From positions 196,884 through 260,883 of the forward strand of contig NZ_VTUY01000007.1 in NCBI RefSeq assembly GCF_008364765.1: 64,000 bases of DNA, written 5' to 3'. The DNA is from Bacillus sp. CH30_1T. Lineage in GTDB: Bacteria; Bacillota; Bacilli; Bacillales; Bacillaceae_B. The position numbers were made by a program, and so were the translations under genes. Position 1 is the stretch's first letter; each line of letters opens with the position of its first letter. Below are positions 24,922-33,210 of this stretch, one piece after another. The notes under the pieces were generated by a model. It saw nothing but the letters and a program-made list of their open reading frames with translations, was not told the origin of the DNA and made no database searches.

Positions 24922-26112
24922 TTATTTACTCTTCCTAACCACAAATTCATGCATTCTCTCAATTGCTTTTTCGAGTGCATCAAGACTTGTGGCATAAGAA
25001 AGACGGATATTATTGTCCGATCCGAAACCAGACCCAGGAATAACCGCTACCTTTGCTTCTTCCAACAGAGCTTTTGTAAATTCGTCGACATTGTTGTAGC
25101 CTGCTTTCTTGGCCGCTTCTGACACATTCGGGAACAGATAAAAAGCACCTTGAGGCTTCAAACAATGAAACCCTGGAATACTGTTCAATTTATCAAAGAC
25201 AATGTTTAAGCGCTCTTCAAATGCCTGTCTCATTTCCTCTACAGGTTGTTGATCTCCTAAATAGGCAGCAACCGTCCCATATTGTGAAGTTGTCGTTGGG
25301 TTAGAGGTAGAATGACTGGCAAGGTTGGTCATTGCTTTAATGATTGTCTCGTTCCCTGCCGCATATCCAATTCTCCATCCCGTCATGGAATGAGATTTTG
25401 ACACCCCGTTAATCACGATGGTTTGCTCTTTAAGTTCTGGAGACAATTCAGCAATAGACGTGTGTGAATTCCCGTCATATACAAGCTTTTCATAAATCTC
25501 GTCTGAAACGATCAGAATATCGTTCTCTAAGCATACTTCTCCAATCGCTTGTAACTCTTCGTGGGAGTATAGCATGCCTGTAGGGTTACTAGGTGTGTTA
25601 AGAATGACTGCTTTCGTTTTGGGCGTTATCGTCTCTTTTAACTGCTGTGGAGTGATTTTGTACTCATTCTCTTCTTTCCCTTCTACGATAATGGGAGTTC
25701 CTCCGGCAAGCTTCACTTGTTCAGGATAGCTGACCCAGTATGGAGTAGGAATGATGACTTCATCATTTTCGTTTAAAAGAACTTGAAACAATGTATAAAG
25801 GGCATGCTTTGCACCACTCGTCACGATGATCTCAGATGGTTTATACGTAAGTTTCTGATCTGTTTCAAACTTATGAATGATTGCTTCTTTTAATTTGGCC
25901 ATACCACCAGATGGAGTATACTTTGTGTGACCCTCAGTCATGGAGGCATACGCAGCATTGATAATATGTTCAGGAGTATTAAAGTCAGGTTCACCTGCAC
26001 CTAAAGCGATAACATCAATACCCTGAGACTTCATTTCCTTTGCTTTTGCAGTGATTGCCAAAGTCGTTGATGGTGTTAAAGCACTTACTCTGTCAGCTAA
26101 CATAAATTTCAT
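24922..26112 (-). CDS. aspB: Aspartate aminotransferase, class I
   Basis: A 396-residue PLP enzyme that interconverts aspartate and 2-oxoglutarate with oxaloacetate and glutamate. The PLP lysine lies in NGVSKSHSMTGWR, with the substrate-binding Arg near the C-terminus in NIRLSYATS. Sequence is very close to B. subtilis AspB, whose N-terminus starts MKLAKRVSALTPST. This gene starts MKFMLADRVSALT, so the ATG at 26112 or an ATG three codons later is possible. It is 23 bp downstream of ypmB, in an apparent ypmA-ypmB-aspB operon. Confidence 0.95.
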   Translation of the reverse strand: MKFMLADRVSALTPSTTLAITAKAKEMKSQGIDVIALGAGEPDFNTPEHIINAAYASMTEGHTKYTPSGGMAKLKEAIIHKFETDQKLTYKPSEIIVTSGAKHALYTLFQVLLNENDEVIIPTPYWVSYPEQVKLAGGTPIIVEGKEENEYKITPQQLKETITPKTKAVILNTPSNPTGMLYSHEELQAIGEVCLENDILIVSDEIYEKLVYDGNSHTSIAELSPELKEQTIVINGVSKSHSMTGWRIGYAAGNETIIKAMTNLASHSTSNPTTTSQYGTVAAYLGDQQPVEEMRQAFEERLNIVFDKLNSIPGFHCLKPQGAFYLFPNVSEAAKKAGYNNVDEFTKALLEEAKVAVIPGSGFGSDNNIRLSYATSLDALEKAIERMHEFVVRKSK

Positions 26113-26135
26113 GGAAGTATTCCCCCTAGAGTTGA

Positions 26136-26612
26136 TTATAAATTTTCAATTTTCCTCCACCATTCTCCAGTAGAAAACAGCAGGTAAAAATAGTTTAAAT
26201 TGTCTTCTTGATCTAAATAGGTAATTTCCCATACTGGCCCGACAGATTCATATCCTAAACGGACCGATAATAATTCTTTCGGTTGCTTTTCATCATTTAG
26301 TTTATTGATTGCCTGTTCTTTTGAAATACCATCTGCCCATTTTTTCTCAATTATTTTCCCTTTTTTATTGGGTACCCAAGCCACGAGCTTCTCGTTTTGA
26401 TCATCCTTGCCTGTCACTACAACATATGACTTAGAGCCGTTGTAAAAGCTTGTGTTTTCAACTTCAACAATAGCCGTTTCAGCTTTCACTCTATTTAGCG
26501 CCTTATCTGCCTGATTATCCAATGGGTTTCGGGAAACTTGATAAAGTACGACCGAAGCCGTTATCCCAAGGACGATGAACAATAGTGCGATAATCGTTAT
26601 CCATTTTTTCAT
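26136..26612 (-). CDS. ypmB: YpmB, membrane-anchored PepSY-like protein
   Basis: A 158-residue protein with a single N-terminal membrane segment (residues 3-25, WITIIALLFIVLGITASVVL) and an extracytoplasmic domain. PepSY-like beta-rich repeats contain SYVVVTGKDDQNEKLVAW and VWEITYLDQEDNLNYFYLLF. Such domains are proposed to modulate exported proteases, but YpmB itself is uncharacterised. The start at 26612 has AAAGAG 9 bases upstream; the GTG at 26621 overlaps that site. It lies 12 bp after ypmA. Confidence 0.83.
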   Translation of the reverse strand: MKKWITIIALLFIVLGITASVVLYQVSRNPLDNQADKALNRVKAETAIVEVENTSFYNGSKSYVVVTGKDDQNEKLVAWVPNKKGKIIEKKWADGISKEQAINKLNDEKQPKELLSVRLGYESVGPVWEITYLDQEDNLNYFYLLFSTGEWWRKIENL

Positions 26613-26624
26613 TACAATCACTCT

Positions 26625-26795
26625 TTATGTACGATATATTGTTAATACTGCTTGATTCTGATCTTCCGGATCTAAGGCTAAACCAAACATATAATCATCT
26701 TTTTTTAAGGTTCTATTTAATGTATCAACCACTTTATATAAGTTATCCGTATATTCGATACGAACGGTGGAAAGAATTTCAATTCGGCTCTCCAT
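26625..26795 (-). CDS. ypmA: YpmA family small protein (DUF4264-like)
   Basis: A 56-residue protein reading MESRIEILSTVRIEYTDNLY and ending QNQAVLTIYRT. This matches YpmA of B. subtilis in length and in both termini. The sequence is beta-alpha-beta in pattern, without a membrane segment. AAAGGAGG lies 7 bases before the ATG. It is the first gene of the ypmA-ypmB-aspB unit. Function is unknown; the DUF number is from memory and less certain than the gene name. Confidence 0.85.
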   Translation of the reverse strand: MESRIEILSTVRIEYTDNLYKVVDTLNRTLKKDDYMFGLALDPEDQNQAVLTIYRT

Positions 26796-26961
26796 GGTAT
26801 TCCTCCTTTTACCCGCTTACTTAAGATATTCCCGTATAAATTTCTACTCATGATGTCACTGCAATCCGCGACACTATGAGTAAGAAACGCTACACACATT
26901 ATAACAACATTAATGGCTATTATGGTAGAGCGTATCTCAAAAACTATTCTAATCCACACTC

Positions 26962-26991
26962 AGTCAGGCTGACAACGTTGTCAGCCTGACT
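26962..26991. repeat. Perfect 30-bp palindrome
   Basis: AGTCAGGCTGACAAC followed directly by its exact complement. A T-run (TTAATTTTTT) follows on the plus strand only, whereas genes on both sides are on the minus strand. It may be a bidirectional terminator seen from the weak side, or an operator. Confidence 0.75.
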
Positions 26992-27009
26992 TAATTTTTT
27001 CTTACGGCA

Positions 27010-27861
27010 TTAAGTTTTTCCGCCAACTTCTTTAAACACTCCATCTTCTTGATCAAAGGTAAGCACTTCGTAATTTCGCTTATTAAATTTGATGGCAATC
27101 AATCCATGTTGACCGGTTAAATACAGATCAATCCATGCCTCGTTGATGGCTTCGAGCATTTCACCATTAAGAAGCCTTTCCTTAGAACGGTATAGTAAAG
27201 CCGTTTGAGGATCGATATGCTTCAGGAGACTGTGGGACATATTTTCAGTTTTAGAGTGAAGAGGTATTTTTACAATATTTACGTTCTTTAGGGGTTTTGT
27301 AAGTAAAACCTCTTCAGAATGAGTTGATTGTGAGCTCAGCCACAAAAAGCGATGATGGAAGAAGGTAATGGAAAAGTCCAATCCTTCTCCTTTCTCATTC
27401 CCTTCATGCATCACATTTAATGCTAATTCTTTTGAAAGCGAGTATGACTGATCTTCTGTAATCGGTTGAATCGTAAAGGAACCTTTTTTCTGTATTGTTT
27501 CAGCCAGGGATTTACCCGTTATTATTTCTTTTATGGAGTACTTCTTACCAAGTTCAGTAATCATATCCTCATGCACTTCTCTTTTTTCCGTGAGGATGAT
27601 TCCCATAATGTTGTCAATGTGCATTTGATTCAAATAATAATATAATTGTCTACTTTCCTGAAGGGGTCCTGTATTAATTAAATAATTTTTCCCGGAAGCT
27701 AAATGAAGAACTGCTACCTCCCCTTTTAAATCAGGAAGAAAACTAATCGCATACTCCTCTTGTGATACATTTAAATCCACCTGAGGCACTTTTATACCAT
27801 AGGCATTTGAAATGACAAGGAAAAAAGTCAGCATTACCGAAAAGATCACTCTCATTTTCAA
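27010..27861 (-). CDS. Exported metallo-beta-lactamase-like protein lacking metal site
   Basis: A 283-residue protein with an N-terminal signal peptide or anchor (about residues 4-22, VIFSVMLTFFLVISNAYG). The segment VAVLHLASGKNYLINTGPL followed by YYYLNQMHIDNIMGIILT has the layout of the beta-lactamase fold seen in the ComEC C-terminal domain. The family's HxHxDH zinc motif should follow IILT, but the text there is EKREVHEDMITEL, so the metal site appears lost. The ATG follows GGAGG by 8 bases. It is downstream of dinG. The fold call is inference from pattern; function is unknown. Confidence 0.55.
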   Translation of the reverse strand: MKMRVIFSVMLTFFLVISNAYGIKVPQVDLNVSQEEYAISFLPDLKGEVAVLHLASGKNYLINTGPLQESRQLYYYLNQMHIDNIMGIILTEKREVHEDMITELGKKYSIKEIITGKSLAETIQKKGSFTIQPITEDQSYSLSKELALNVMHEGNEKGEGLDFSITFFHHRFLWLSSQSTHSEEVLLTKPLKNVNIVKIPLHSKTENMSHSLLKHIDPQTALLYRSKERLLNGEMLEAINEAWIDLYLTGQHGLIAIKFNKRNYEVLTFDQEDGVFKEVGGKT

Positions 27862-27931
27862 TCCTCCAGTTTCACATCTACTCTTTAGATTGTGTTAAAG
27901 AGTAAAATTTATCACTGAAGTTTAATCTGTA

Positions 27932-30742
27932 TTAGAGCCAATCTTCAATCCATGAAACCAAATCAAATAAATCGCCTTCTTTTACTTCCATTGAAGGAAT
28001 CGACTGCAAGAATGCCTTACCATACCTTGTCGTCATCACTCTGCGGTCATATACAATCACGATTCCCCGATCACTGCTTCTTCTAATCAGCCTTCCTACC
28101 CCTTGCTTGAACCGAATAATCGCTTCGGGTAAAGAGTGAGAAGAAAACGGATTCTTCCCTTGAGACTTGAGGATATCTGATTTTGCCTGATTGACAGGCT
28201 CGTCAGGTGGAGAAAAAGGAAGTCTGACCATGGCAAGACAAGACAGGTCTTCTCCGGGAATGTCTACACCCTCCCAGAAACTACTCGTTCCAAATAAAAT
28301 CGCCTTGTCAAATCGCTGGAAGTTCTTTGTCAGCCTTGTACGACTTCCTGAGGTGATTCCTTGTGCCATTAATACATATTCCTCTAATAAACCACTTTCT
28401 TTCATCAGCTCATACGTTTTCCTTAACATATCGTAAGACGTAAATAAGATGAGCATTCGCCCTTTCGTCGCTTGAGCCACTCCTATTAAATGCGAGCTTA
28501 TTGCTTCAATATATTCTTCACTTTGGACTTGCTGAATTTCAGGGACGTCTGTCGGGACGAATAATCTAGAAACTTCATTGTAATCAAAAGGAGAAGTAAG
28601 CTGTAACTGTTTTACCCCCTTACCTATGAGTCCAATCTCGTTTAAGAAGTAATTGAAAGACCCGCTGACGGTCAGGGTAGCTGAAGTAAGGACGACACTT
28701 TTCTTTTTGGCAAAGATTTCATCTTGAAGATTACGATTGACGGTAACTGGTTGAGCTTGGATAGAAAGACTATTCGGTAATGATCTTGTATCTCCATCTA
28801 ACCAGAGAACATGGTTGTTCATTTCTCTTAAAAAGACAGTTTGAAAATTCATTCTCAATTCTGCCCAATCCACTAAATAGCTGTAGAATTCTTCAATCAA
28901 GGCTTTTTCTTTATCTTGCAGCTTGATCTTCTTATCCTTGATTGTCTCCAGAACCTGCTGAAACTCTCTTTCCACATACTTCATTCCTGAAATAACCCGT
29001 TCCATGGACATGAGTACAGGTTGAAAGTAGCTGCTCCTCTTCATTTCGGCCGTAATTCTCAGCTGTATTTTTTGTACCCCGGTTCTCTTTTTGGCTTTCT
29101 TATAAAAGACGCTCGTTAACACTCCGATGGACTCTTCTAAATCAATGTAAAACTGACTAATGCGAGAATCCAATTCAAATGAGTGTGTATTCATTTGAAC
29201 TGAATGGTTGGAAATAAGCTGATCAAGTCGATAGAACAACTGTTTTTGGTCCAGGGTTCCTAACTGGGAAGTACTAAACTTAATCGAGAGATAATCCATT
29301 ACAACTCCAAGATGCTGTCTTGCTGACTTCTCCAGATGATGAGCCTCATCTATTACTAAGTAATCGTAAGGAGGAAGCATGCTGCTTTCCTTCACGATAT
29401 CAGTCAGAAGCATTGAGTGATTTGTAATGATGATATCTGCTTCTTGAGCACTCTTTCTTGCGAAAAGATAGAAATCTTTCCCGACCCAGGGATCTTTCGT
29501 ATGAGGTAAGTGCCAGCCGTCATGTTTTAGACGATTCCAGAACAACTGCCCCCCAGAAGTAAGGTTAAGTTCATCCATATCACCGGACTCTGTTCGTGTA
29601 AGCCATACCAGAATTTGCATCTTTGTCAGAACTACGTCATATTGAGACTCATCTTCTCTGAGAGACTGTTCAAACTTAAACAGGTTTATGTAATGATTTT
29701 TCCCTTTTAATAGTACGGTTCTGAATGGTGTTGGGCTTATTTTTTCTAATAATTTAATTTCTTTATGAAGTAATTGCTCTTGTAATTGGATGGTGTATGT
29801 ACTGATGACCACCTTTTCATGAGAGCCCTTGGCAAATATAACCGCAGGCCATAAGTAGCCCAGTGACTTGCCAACCCCGGTTCCCGCTTCTATGACCACA
29901 TGGCGGGATTCTTGAAAAGCATGTTGTATCTCATCCATCATCTCCATTTGCTGCTCTCTCTTCTCATAGAAGGGAACATATTGTGCCAAGTGTTCTTCTA
30001 TATCGGGTTCAGCAACATGGAGTTCTTCAATAGGTAGAACTTCTTTCTTTGAAGCATTTTTCTTCCGAAGAGCCAGTCCTCGATACACCTCTAACTGTGG
30101 TGGGAGATCCTCTACGTGTTTTTGTTTCTCACTCACAATACTGTCAAACAATAAGGAAAGATCACTTTTCAAATGATGTGAAAGCTTGTGAAGATTTTCG
30201 AGTGTGACTAATGGGAGCTTGGACAATTCTTTAATAAAATAAAGAAGAATTTCGGCTGTCACATAGGCATCACTGTCTGCCTGGTGAGGCCTTACGTGGC
30301 TTAAATCCAAAGAATTGGATAATTCCGTCAGTTTAAAACTATCTGCTGATGGTAAGGCCACTTTAGCTAATTCTACTGTATCGAAGGCAGGACCCGTAAA
30401 AGGATTATAGCCTGCTTCTTCCAGTTCTGCTTGAAGGAATGATAGATCGAATTGAACGTTGTGAGCAACAAAAACGCCATGATCCAGAAGCTCAAGTATT
30501 TTCGGTGCAATTTCATGAAATTGTGGAGCGTCCTTGACCATTTCATCATTGATTCCCGTCAATTCCTCAATAAACGCAGGAATCGGTTTACCAGGCGACA
30601 CAAATGATGTGTATTGGTCAATGATCTTTCCGCTTTCTATAATAACCGCTGATAGTTGGATGATTTTTTCTCCCTTTTTAGGAGAATTTCCTGTTGTTTC
30701 AAGATCGATAACAACGAGTTTAAATGGGTACATGTTCTTCAC
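27932..30742 (-). CDS. dinG: DinG-type helicase/exonuclease
   Basis: A 936-residue protein with two parts. The N-terminal DEDD exonuclease domain (residues about 1-180) shows VVIDLETTGNSPKKGE, FVAHNVQFDLSFL and HQADSDAYVT. The helicase part has Walker A EAGTGVGKSLGYLW, the DEAH box VIDEAHHLEK, and motif VI RFKQGVGRLIRR. The iron-sulfur cysteines of E. coli DinG are absent in the matching region, as known for Gram-positive DinG proteins that act as 3'-5' exonucleases. It is separated from panD by a terminator, and the ATG follows GGCAGTG. Confidence 0.92.
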   Translation of the reverse strand: MKNMYPFKLVVIDLETTGNSPKKGEKIIQLSAVIIESGKIIDQYTSFVSPGKPIPAFIEELTGINDEMVKDAPQFHEIAPKILELLDHGVFVAHNVQFDLSFLQAELEEAGYNPFTGPAFDTVELAKVALPSADSFKLTELSNSLDLSHVRPHQADSDAYVTAEILLYFIKELSKLPLVTLENLHKLSHHLKSDLSLLFDSIVSEKQKHVEDLPPQLEVYRGLALRKKNASKKEVLPIEELHVAEPDIEEHLAQYVPFYEKREQQMEMMDEIQHAFQESRHVVIEAGTGVGKSLGYLWPAVIFAKGSHEKVVISTYTIQLQEQLLHKEIKLLEKISPTPFRTVLLKGKNHYINLFKFEQSLREDESQYDVVLTKMQILVWLTRTESGDMDELNLTSGGQLFWNRLKHDGWHLPHTKDPWVGKDFYLFARKSAQEADIIITNHSMLLTDIVKESSMLPPYDYLVIDEAHHLEKSARQHLGVVMDYLSIKFSTSQLGTLDQKQLFYRLDQLISNHSVQMNTHSFELDSRISQFYIDLEESIGVLTSVFYKKAKKRTGVQKIQLRITAEMKRSSYFQPVLMSMERVISGMKYVEREFQQVLETIKDKKIKLQDKEKALIEEFYSYLVDWAELRMNFQTVFLREMNNHVLWLDGDTRSLPNSLSIQAQPVTVNRNLQDEIFAKKKSVVLTSATLTVSGSFNYFLNEIGLIGKGVKQLQLTSPFDYNEVSRLFVPTDVPEIQQVQSEEYIEAISSHLIGVAQATKGRMLILFTSYDMLRKTYELMKESGLLEEYVLMAQGITSGSRTRLTKNFQRFDKAILFGTSSFWEGVDIPGEDLSCLAMVRLPFSPPDEPVNQAKSDILKSQGKNPFSSHSLPEAIIRFKQGVGRLIRRSSDRGIVIVYDRRVMTTRYGKAFLQSIPSMEVKEGDLFDLVSWIEDWL

Positions 30743-30801
30743 TGCCTTTATATAGATCCTACTTCATACTCTTATGATTTCTAAATAAGTGTACCATAAA
30801 C

Positions 30802-30840
30802 AAAAAAGCAAGTCTCCTATTCACAAATTAGAAGACTTGC
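30802..30840 (-). terminator. Intrinsic terminator of panBCD
   Basis: On the minus strand GGCAAGTCT and AGACTTGC arms are followed by TTTTTTG, 10 bp past the panD stop. Confidence 0.85.
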
Positions 30841-30849
30841 CGATTTCTT

Positions 30850-31233
30850 TTATAGTATTGTCGCTTCAGGTTCTGTTCCGATCATGTCAATGATACGGTT
30901 ATTTTCTCCCATGATAGCTATTTTCGGGATATGGTCATGGACCACTTCTTCAGCTACCAGTTTATACGATATGATGATGACAATATCACCTTTTTGTACA
31001 AGTCTTGCAGCAGCTCCGTTCAAACATATGACGCCGCTTCCTCTTCCACCTGGTATAATGTAAGTCTCCAGTCGGGCTCCATTGTTGTTGTTTACAATCT
31101 GAACCTTTTCATTCGCCATCATTCCGACTGCATCTAAAATATCCTGATCGATGGTAATGCTTCCCACATAATCCAAGTTCGCTTCTGTTACAGTCGCTCT
31201 GTGGATTTTACCACTCATCATCGTTCTAAACAT
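30850..31233 (-). CDS. panD: Aspartate 1-decarboxylase
   Basis: A 127-residue pyruvoyl enzyme making beta-alanine from aspartate for pantothenate. Self-cleavage between Gly24 and Ser25 ([10 protein letters not shown]) gives the pyruvoyl group. The catalytic Lys9 is in [10 protein letters not shown], and the NGAAARL segment near residue 72 is conserved. It overlaps the panC stop by 8 bases, so translation is coupled, and it is the last gene of the panB-panC-panD operon. Confidence 0.96.
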   Translation of the reverse strand: MFRTMMSGKIHRATVTEANLDYVGSITIDQDILDAVGMMANEKVQIVNNNNGARLETYIIPGGRGSGVICLNGAAARLVQKGDIVIIISYKLVAEEVVHDHIPKIAIMGENNRIIDMIGTEPEATIL

Positions 31234-32095
31234 TTAAATCCTCCTCTGGTTTTACACTGATGATTATATTATCAATTAATCTGGCCTGTTGAAATTGAAC
31301 TGCCAGTGCTATAATGATCTCACCTTGTAATCTGGACAGTTCCGTTAGCTCAGGATAGGAGTACACTTCCACATAATCGATTTCTCCCGAGGTATTTTCT
31401 TGAACGTTCATTGAAATTATAGAAATAATCGTATCGGGGTCTCTCTCCCCGGCATCAATACGATTTTTTGCTTCTATCAGACTTTGATAAATTGAAGGAG
31501 CTTCCCTTCTTTCTTCTTTTGATAGATAGACATTTCTTGAGCTTTTCGCCAATCCATCCTCTTCCCTGACGGTAGGCACCCTCACTATTTCCACCGGAAA
31601 GAAATAATCACTTACTAACCCTTCCACTACTGCAATTTGCTGGGCATCCTTCAGCCCGAAATACGCTCTGGTCGGCTGAATAAGGTGAAACAATTTAGTC
31701 AGAACGGTTACCACTCCGTCAAAATGACCATCACGTTTTCGTCCGCACAGTACTTCTACCCGCTCTATCACACACAAGGTTACAGACTGTTTCCCATCAT
31801 ACATTTCTACTACTTCAGGAATAAAGAGTATATCAACCCCAACATTCTTTGCTAACTCTGTATCTCTTTCAATATCACGAGGATAGCGGTCGAAGTCTTC
31901 ATTCGGACCGAACTGCAGGGGGTTTACAAAGATACTCATCACGACAGTATCGTTGTTTTTCCTGGCTTCCTCCGCTAGACTCATGTGCCCTTCATGAAGG
32001 TACCCCATTGTAGGGACAAACCCGATAGTGGACCCTGAATTCTTAACTTGTTGTATCGAAGCTTGCAGATCTTGTATGTTCGTTATCACTTTCAT
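31226..32095 (-). CDS. panC: Pantothenate synthetase
   Basis: A 289-residue ATP-dependent ligase that joins pantoate and beta-alanine. The nucleotide-binding HxGH is in [13 protein letters not shown] (residues about 30-42) and the second ATP motif is the SSRNVYLS segment near residue 187. [13 protein letters not shown] and YFGLKDAQQ are typical. It overlaps panB by 4 bases (ATGA) and panD by 8, indicating coupled translation from one mRNA. Confidence 0.96.
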   Translation of the reverse strand: MKVITNIQDLQASIQQVKNSGSTIGFVPTMGYLHEGHMSLAEEARKNNDTVVMSIFVNPLQFGPNEDFDRYPRDIERDTELAKNVGVDILFIPEVVEMYDGKQSVTLCVIERVEVLCGRKRDGHFDGVVTVLTKLFHLIQPTRAYFGLKDAQQIAVVEGLVSDYFFPVEIVRVPTVREEDGLAKSSRNVYLSKEERREAPSIYQSLIEAKNRIDAGERDPDTIISIISMNVQENTSGEIDYVEVYSYPELTELSRLQGEIIIALAVQFQQARLIDNIIISVKPEEDLNV

Positions 32096-32931
32096 TTTTT
32101 CATTCCACCATAGAGAGCATCCAATTCTTCATCCCGCATCGTAAAGGAATGGTCATCTAATGGGAAGCTCTTCCCTTTAACTTCTTCTATATAGTTTTTT
32201 ATGCTGATATGAATGGCTTCTGATACGTTGCCGTATTGTTTAACAAACTTAGGCACACGATTCACCCCGTATGTTACAAGGTCGTGGAACACTAACACCT
32301 GTCCATCTGTTTCACTGCCTGCACCAATACCAATCGTCGGAATCGTTAATGCTTCTGAAATCTCTTTGGCTATTTGCTTTGGTACACACTCTAACACAAG
32401 TGCAAAGGCACCTGCCCGTTCACATTTTATGGCATCATCGATCAACTTTTTGGCTGAGTCGGCTGTTTTCCCTTGTACTTTATATCCTCCAAGGACACCG
32501 ACGGATTGAGGGGTTAAACCTAAATGAGCGATAACGGGTATGCCGGCACTTGTAAGGGATTGGATACGATCAATCACATGATCTCCCCCCTCTACCTTTA
32601 CAGCGTGCGCGCCTCCCTGTTGAAGAATCTGAGCCGCTGTTTTAAGAGTTTCATCCCTTGACAAATGGTAGGACATAAACGGCATATCAGTGACGATAAA
32701 GGTATCTTTCGCCCCTCTTTTTACAGCTTTCGTATGATGGATCATATCTTCAACTGTTACAGGTACCGTTGAGTCATAACCCAATACAACCATTCCGAGG
32801 CTGTCACCTACAAGGATGACATCAATTCCCGCTTCTTCCGCTATCTTGGCACTTGGAAAATCATACGCTGTAAGCATGGAAATCTTTTCTCTCTTATTCT
32901 TCATCTTAAGAAAATCTGTTGTTTGTTTCAT
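32092..32931 (-). CDS. panB: Ketopantoate hydroxymethyltransferase
   Basis: A 279-residue enzyme that transfers a hydroxymethyl group from methylene-tetrahydrofolate to 2-oxoisovalerate, the first committed step to pantoate. The N-terminus [19 protein letters not shown] and the metal-binding [16 protein letters not shown] are family signatures, with [15 protein letters not shown] further on. AAGGAGG lies 6 bases before the ATG. A leader with a terminator, a 15-codon ORF and hairpins precedes it; see the separate entries. Confidence 0.96.
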   Translation of the reverse strand: MKQTTDFLKMKNKREKISMLTAYDFPSAKIAEEAGIDVILVGDSLGMVVLGYDSTVPVTVEDMIHHTKAVKRGAKDTFIVTDMPFMSYHLSRDETLKTAAQILQQGGAHAVKVEGGDHVIDRIQSLTSAGIPVIAHLGLTPQSVGVLGGYKVQGKTADSAKKLIDDAIKCERAGAFALVLECVPKQIAKEISEALTIPTIGIGAGSETDGQVLVFHDLVTYGVNRVPKFVKQYGNVSEAIHISIKNYIEEVKGKSFPLDDHSFTMRDEELDALYGGMKK

Positions 32932-32947
32932 AATGTCCTCCTTCTTT

Positions 32948-32995
32948 TCAGTCAGAGGTGACGAAACGAAATGAAAGCACTTTCATTGAAGACAT
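32948..32995 (-). CDS. Possible 15-residue leader peptide of panB
   Basis: An ATG at 32995, 8 bases after AGGAGG, opens a frame reading [15 protein letters not shown] and a stop 16 bases before panB. Its ribosome site lies inside the 3' arm of a terminator hairpin, so translation and termination would compete. It may be regulatory or fortuitous; there is no run of a single regulatory amino acid. Confidence 0.35.
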   Translation of the reverse strand: MSSMKVLSFRFVTSD

Positions 32996-33025
32996 AAAAA
33001 AACCTCCTGAATAAATGACAGAAGG
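32996..33025 (-). terminator. Terminator/attenuator in the panB leader
   Basis: On the minus strand CCTTCTG and CAGGAGG arms close a 9-base loop and are followed by seven T residues, 64 bases before panB. No gene ends just upstream, so it probably acts on the pan transcript. Confidence 0.65.
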
Positions 33026-33057
33026 ATCATAAGTGTTTAGTATCATTGTTTCGACCC

Positions 33058-33147
33058 TCTGTCCCAGTCCACAATGGATCAAGGCAGAAATTGTATTAAA
33101 GTTTTAAAAGCTGAACTTATAGGGGTGCAGTTCCAAGGATACTGCCC
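33058..33147 (-). ncRNA. Two tandem leader hairpins, candidate pan-type motif
   Basis: Hairpin 1 (33121-33147) pairs GGGCAGT with ACTGC-A-CCC. Hairpin 2 (33058-33088) pairs TCTGCC..TCCA with TGGA..GGG-A-CAGA. Each has a single bulged A on its 3' side. The known pan RNA motif lies upstream of panB in Firmicutes and consists of tandem hairpins with bulged adenosines, so this is a fair candidate. The match was not tested against the consensus. Confidence 0.4.
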
Positions 33148-33153
33148 AATGAG

Positions 33154-33162
33154 ATTATACCA
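33154..33162 (-). promoter_or_regulatory. Extended -10 promoter of the pan operon
   Basis: Minus-strand TGGTATAAT is a perfect extended -10 (TGN-TATAAT), about 230 bases upstream of panB. It directly follows the T-run of the birA terminator; a weak TTCCAT lies 16 bases upstream. Confidence 0.6.
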
Positions 33163-33163
33163 T

Positions 33164-33206
33164 AAAAAAACCGGGATGGAAGCAATCGAACAGCCCCATC
33201 CCAGTT
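33164..33206 (-). terminator. Intrinsic terminator of birA
   Basis: On the minus strand AACTGGGATGG pairs with CCATCCCGGTT (one mismatch), followed by TTTTTTTA just past birA. It overlaps the upstream part of the pan promoter. Confidence 0.8.
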
Positions 33207-33210
33207 TCAC

